Of a stretch of DNA of 64,000 bases, positions 61,072-64,000 are shown in pieces. The DNA comes from an uncultured Dorea sp. GTDB taxonomy: Bacteria > Bacillota > Clostridia > Lachnospirales > Lachnospiraceae. The translations under genes were made by a program, and so were the position numbers. The DNA lies in NCBI GenBank assembly GCA_910584615.1, contig CAJUAM010000016.1, forward strand, positions 1-64,000, in the 5' to 3' direction. Positions within the stretch are counted from its first letter, which is position 1. Every line of letters begins with the position of its first letter. Under the pieces are notes generated by a model. It worked only from the letters and a program-made list of their open reading frames with translations. It searched no databases and was not told where the DNA came from.

Positions 61072-63216
61072 ATGAAAGGAATACGGCAGCAGGAGACAGT
61101 CAAAGGCAGGGTTTCAGTTGTCACACCGGTATATAATGGAGAAACTTACCTTTCGCCGATGCTGGATTCTATATTGGAACAGACTTATCCGTATATGGAA
61201 GTGATTTTAGTTGATGACGGATCGACAGACCGTACAGTTGAGATTGCAAAAGGATATCAGAAAAAATTTGAGGATAAAGGATATGGGTATCGGATCGTTA
61301 AGGCAAAGCATAAATGCGCGGCTGCCGCGATCAATCAAGGTCTGCCCTTTGTGACAGGAGAGTATCTGATCTGGCCGGACAGCGACGACAGACTGGAACC
61401 GGAATCTGTAGAGAAGCGTGTCAGATTTTTAGAATCACATCCGAAGTACCAGTGTGTCAGGTCATTGTCCTACTATTTTGACCAGAAGACAGGGGAGGTG
61501 ACGCGATCGGATGAACAGACCGGAGATTTAGATAAAGAGGATCTGTTCTGGGATATTCTGGAGTCAAAAACATTTGTGTGCTGCGGATGCTATATGTTGA
61601 GGACAGAGCCTTTTTTTGAAATTTACCCAAATTGCAATATGCCCGAGTATGAATTTAATGTAGGGCAGAACTTTCAGATGCTTTTGCCTTTCATGTACCG
61701 CCACAAATGTCCCACAATCAAGGAACGGCTGTATGGGGTATGTGTCAGGGAGGGGAGTCATTCAAGAAAAAAACTGACTCAGAAGGAGGAAGAAAGGAAA
61801 TACCGGGATTATGAAAAGCTGGTTGATGAGATTGCGGCTATATGCGGGATCAAAGATGAGACATCCAGAAAGCACATAGAATACTGGAAAGCAAGGCGCG
61901 CATACGCTCTTTCAGTGAAGTACGGATCCAAGAGACGGATCGTAACATCTTTATTCAGGCTGTATCAGTGCGGTAAAGTGGGCGCCGAAAGGGTCTGGCA
62001 GGAAGCTTTCTGGATTTATATCGGAAAGAATAAGTGTTATCAGTATTTGAGAAAACGTGTGAGCAGAAAGGAAATGATCATGATCCTTCTTGTCTTTTTC
62101 ATCCTGATACTGCCTCCGCCGGCATACGCTCCGCCTGTGAAAGAGGGGGCGGCGATCCAGGATGATATTGATAAGACGGAAGCGGACGGTATTGCGGATC
62201 AAGGTAGTAAAGACGAGAAATTCAGTGAAGAAGACATGAAAGTACAGGCTGATAATATCATAAGACATACTTTACCAGGAATCGTCTGCTGGGGAGACAG
62301 TCTGACTTCAGGATACGGCAAAGATGACACGGCGTTTCCGAATGTGCTTTCAAGACTCATTCAGGAAAATATAATAGACACTTTTGATGTCCCATATGAT
62401 CTGGAATGCCCCGGAGTAAAAAATCTGGGAGTTTTTCTGGAGGATTCTGCTACTATAGCCGGACGTTCGGGGGGAGTTCCCTATGTTACGTCAGAGGATA
62501 TGGTGATCCCAAAGGAGACACAGGCGGTAGAGCTTTTGTTCCGGTTAGAAGACGGCAAGAAAGTCATGCCTAATGGTCCGGGGTATTCTGGTCTGGATAG
62601 TATAACGATAGCAGGGATAAGCGGAAATATAAGTATGGAACAGAATGGATCTAAGGAAGAGAGGAAGTACTATTTTACACGGGCAGAGAGAGGAGAGGAA
62701 GTAAAGGTTCCGGCCGGAACAAAGATCATGACGTATGGTTCTACACATTTTCTGACGTACTTTCCGGTAGTATTTATAGGAGAAAATGATGATCCTCTGG
62801 ACATAAAGGAATTAGTGAAATATCAAAAAGCCATTGTAAATCATTATGAGGACAATAAAGAGAACTATATCATCGTAGGCTTATCTTCCGGAACTGAAAA
62901 AGAACGTGCCGGGCTTGAAGAGGTTATGAAAGATGAGTATGGGAATAAGTATATTAATCTCCGGGAATATATGAGTACATCTGGGATTGAGGATGCCAAT
63001 AAGTTGCTGAAAGCGGGTATCAGGGCCACGGAGCGTGATAAAGAGATGATGGCAGAAGGCAGAGTGCCGGAAAGTCTTCTGGCAGAGGATGGACTGCATT
63101 TTAACCCGTACGGATGTGAAATGATCGGAAGACTTATCTACGGCCGTATGGAGCAGTTGGGATATTTTGATAAAGTAAGGACGGCTATGACAGAATTTGC
63201 GGATCAGGCTTCTTAA
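61072..63216 (+). CDS. GT2 glycosyltransferase fused to external SGNH hydrolase
   Basis: The 714-residue protein has an N-terminal GT2 domain (about 10-250; VSVVTPVYNGETYLS, LVDDGSTDRTV, WPDSDDRLEPE). A single hydrophobic helix follows at about residues 335-352 (MIMILLVFFILILPPPAYA). The SGNH-type domain covers about 400-714: block I WGDSLTSGYG, a catalytic Asp-x-x-His near the end in EDGLHFNPYG. The topology places the transferase inside and the esterase or acyltransferase outside. It looks like a fusion of a transferase with a secreted hydrolase, whose signal peptide became the membrane span. Confidence 0.85.
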   Translation: MKGIRQQETVKGRVSVVTPVYNGETYLSPMLDSILEQTYPYMEVILVDDGSTDRTVEIAKGYQKKFEDKGYGYRIVKAKHKCAAAAINQGLPFVTGEYLIWPDSDDRLEPESVEKRVRFLESHPKYQCVRSLSYYFDQKTGEVTRSDEQTGDLDKEDLFWDILESKTFVCCGCYMLRTEPFFEIYPNCNMPEYEFNVGQNFQMLLPFMYRHKCPTIKERLYGVCVREGSHSRKKLTQKEEERKYRDYEKLVDEIAAICGIKDETSRKHIEYWKARRAYALSVKYGSKRRIVTSLFRLYQCGKVGAERVWQEAFWIYIGKNKCYQYLRKRVSRKEMIMILLVFFILILPPPAYAPPVKEGAAIQDDIDKTEADGIADQGSKDEKFSEEDMKVQADNIIRHTLPGIVCWGDSLTSGYGKDDTAFPNVLSRLIQENIIDTFDVPYDLECPGVKNLGVFLEDSATIAGRSGGVPYVTSEDMVIPKETQAVELLFRLEDGKKVMPNGPGYSGLDSITIAGISGNISMEQNGSKEERKYYFTRAERGEEVKVPAGTKIMTYGSTHFLTYFPVVFIGENDDPLDIKELVKYQKAIVNHYEDNKENYIIVGLSSGTEKERAGLEEVMKDEYGNKYINLREYMSTSGIEDANKLLKAGIRATERDKEMMAEGRVPESLLAEDGLHFNPYGCEMIGRLIYGRMEQLGYFDKVRTAMTEFADQAS

Positions 63217-63246
63217 GAAGGATATTTTTGAAAGCGGGGTATAAAA

Positions 63247-64000
63247 ATGAAGTTTTTCCGAAATATGAAAAAATATCAGGGGTATGCGCTGTATGTGGCG
63301 AAAGCCCAGTTGAAATCAGAAGTGGCGGCCTCTTACCTGAACTGGATATGGTGGATTCTGGAACCTTTTCTTACTATGTGTATCTATGTTATTGTATTTG
63401 GACACATATTTAAAGCGTATGAAGAAAATTATACGGTATTTCTCTTTGCGGGGATTCTTATGTGGAATTTTTTCAGCGGAGTAGTGAAGTCAAGCATAGC
63501 GGTAGTAAAAAGTAATCAGACCATCATATCAAGAGTGTATGTGCCGAAGTATATTCTTCTTATCAGTATCATGTACCAGTATGCCTGTAAATTTGGCTTT
63601 GGTATGCTGGTGGAATTTATTATGCTTATGATTTTCCGTGTAAGATTCCATATCAGTATGCTGCTTGCTGTGCCGTTTCTGATGGGATTTTTCTTGTTCA
63701 CATTCAGTTGTTCCTGCATCCTGATCCATTTTGGGGTATATATCTATGATCTTACTTATGTGGTAGGCATTGTTTTGAATTTTGTTATGTTTTTAAGCGG
63801 CGTATTCTATTCTATAGAAGGAAGGATACCAGGCTGGTACGGCCGCGCGGCAGGCAGGGTGAATCCGGTTGCGTTCTTTATAGCATCGCTGAGGGACATT
63901 CTGATCTACGATATCAGACCTTCATTTATGTGGCTTTTTATATGGTGCGGTGTTTCAACAGCACTGTCGGCAGCAGGTATCTATCTGGTTCATAAAAATG
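63247..64000 (+). CDS. ABC-2 type polysaccharide export permease, cut by window edge
   Basis: From ATG 63247 the frame is open to the last base (251 codons, no stop). The product starts MKFFRNMKKYQGYALYVAKAQ and has about six transmembrane segments with the Wzm/TagG pattern WWILEPFLTMCIYVIVFG, FAGILMWNFFSG, SRVYVPKYILL and FFIASLRDIL. Such permeases pair with an ATPase, expected just to the right, to export a finished lipid-linked polysaccharide. Its presence in a Pel-type locus implies a second export route. Confidence 0.88.
   Translation, partial: MKFFRNMKKYQGYALYVAKAQLKSEVAASYLNWIWWILEPFLTMCIYVIVFGHIFKAYEENYTVFLFAGILMWNFFSGVVKSSIAVVKSNQTIISRVYVPKYILLISIMYQYACKFGFGMLVEFIMLMIFRVRFHISMLLAVPFLMGFFLFTFSCSCILIHFGVYIYDLTYVVGIVLNFVMFLSGVFYSIEGRIPGWYGRAAGRVNPVAFFIASLRDILIYDIRPSFMWLFIWCGVSTALSAAGIYLVHKN

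Overview
The window reads as a chromosome segment of an anaerobic Firmicute, most likely a Lachnospiraceae-type gut Clostridium. The basis is the order comM-dprA-topA-codY, a CIRCE-controlled groESL, CodY, DUF5688-type and other small Lachnospiraceae-like hypothetical proteins, and strong Firmicute ribosome binding sites. Genus cannot be fixed from sequence reading alone. Nearly every gene is on the + strand.

Region 1 (1 to about 24,330) is visibly AT-rich and is the right-hand part of an integrated, phage-like mobile element whose left end lies outside the window. It holds two DEAD/DEAH-type helicases (one cut by the window edge), several small hypothetical genes including a diverged paralogue pair, and an addiction cluster (HigA-like protein, a type I holin-like toxin with antisense RNA, an orphan RelB-like antitoxin, and a complete RelB/PIN pair). 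A promoter flanked by LexA-like operators precedes the second helicase. A small tail module follows (gp10-like protein, zinc-ribbon protein, 2448-residue tape measure), then a large serine recombinase. No capsid, portal, terminase, baseplate or lysis gene is visible. The recombinase abuts the 3' part of comM, so the element is inserted inside the conserved DRID motif of ComM. The last codons of the recombinase and its stop codon lie in host comM DNA.

Region 2 (24,300 to 39,430) is housekeeping chromosome: comM 3' fragment, dprA, topA, codY, a hypothetical gene, groES-groEL, a two-helix membrane protein, guaB, galM, a membrane-anchored amidase, a chorismate mutase-shikimate kinase fusion, yqeG, efp, a DUF5688-type gene, a small gene and a convergent XRE regulator.

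Region 3 (39,430 to beyond the right edge) is one co-directional polysaccharide locus of more than 24 kb with many overlapping genes. It opens with a Gram-positive Pel-type module: a PelD-like c-di-GMP receptor fused to a degenerate epimerase domain, PelE-like, a deacetylase-like membrane protein, PelF and PelG. It continues without an obvious break into a second set: DUF2304 protein, several GT4 and GT2 glycosyltransferases, two DUF4874/DUF4832-like proteins, a GT-C-like membrane protein, a pyruvyltransferase-F420 hydrogenase beta fusion, DUF1919, a GT2-SGNH fusion and an ABC-2 exporter permease cut by the window edge. A 13-bp inverted repeat centred on the -10 of the leading promoter, next to the divergent XRE gene, suggests local repression, with c-di-GMP control added at the protein level by PelD.

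The observations most worth checking are the host-supplied integrase C-terminus, the capsid-less tail module, two genes whose only well-placed start codon is AUA, and the joined Pel/ABC-exporter locus with its coding-end terminator.
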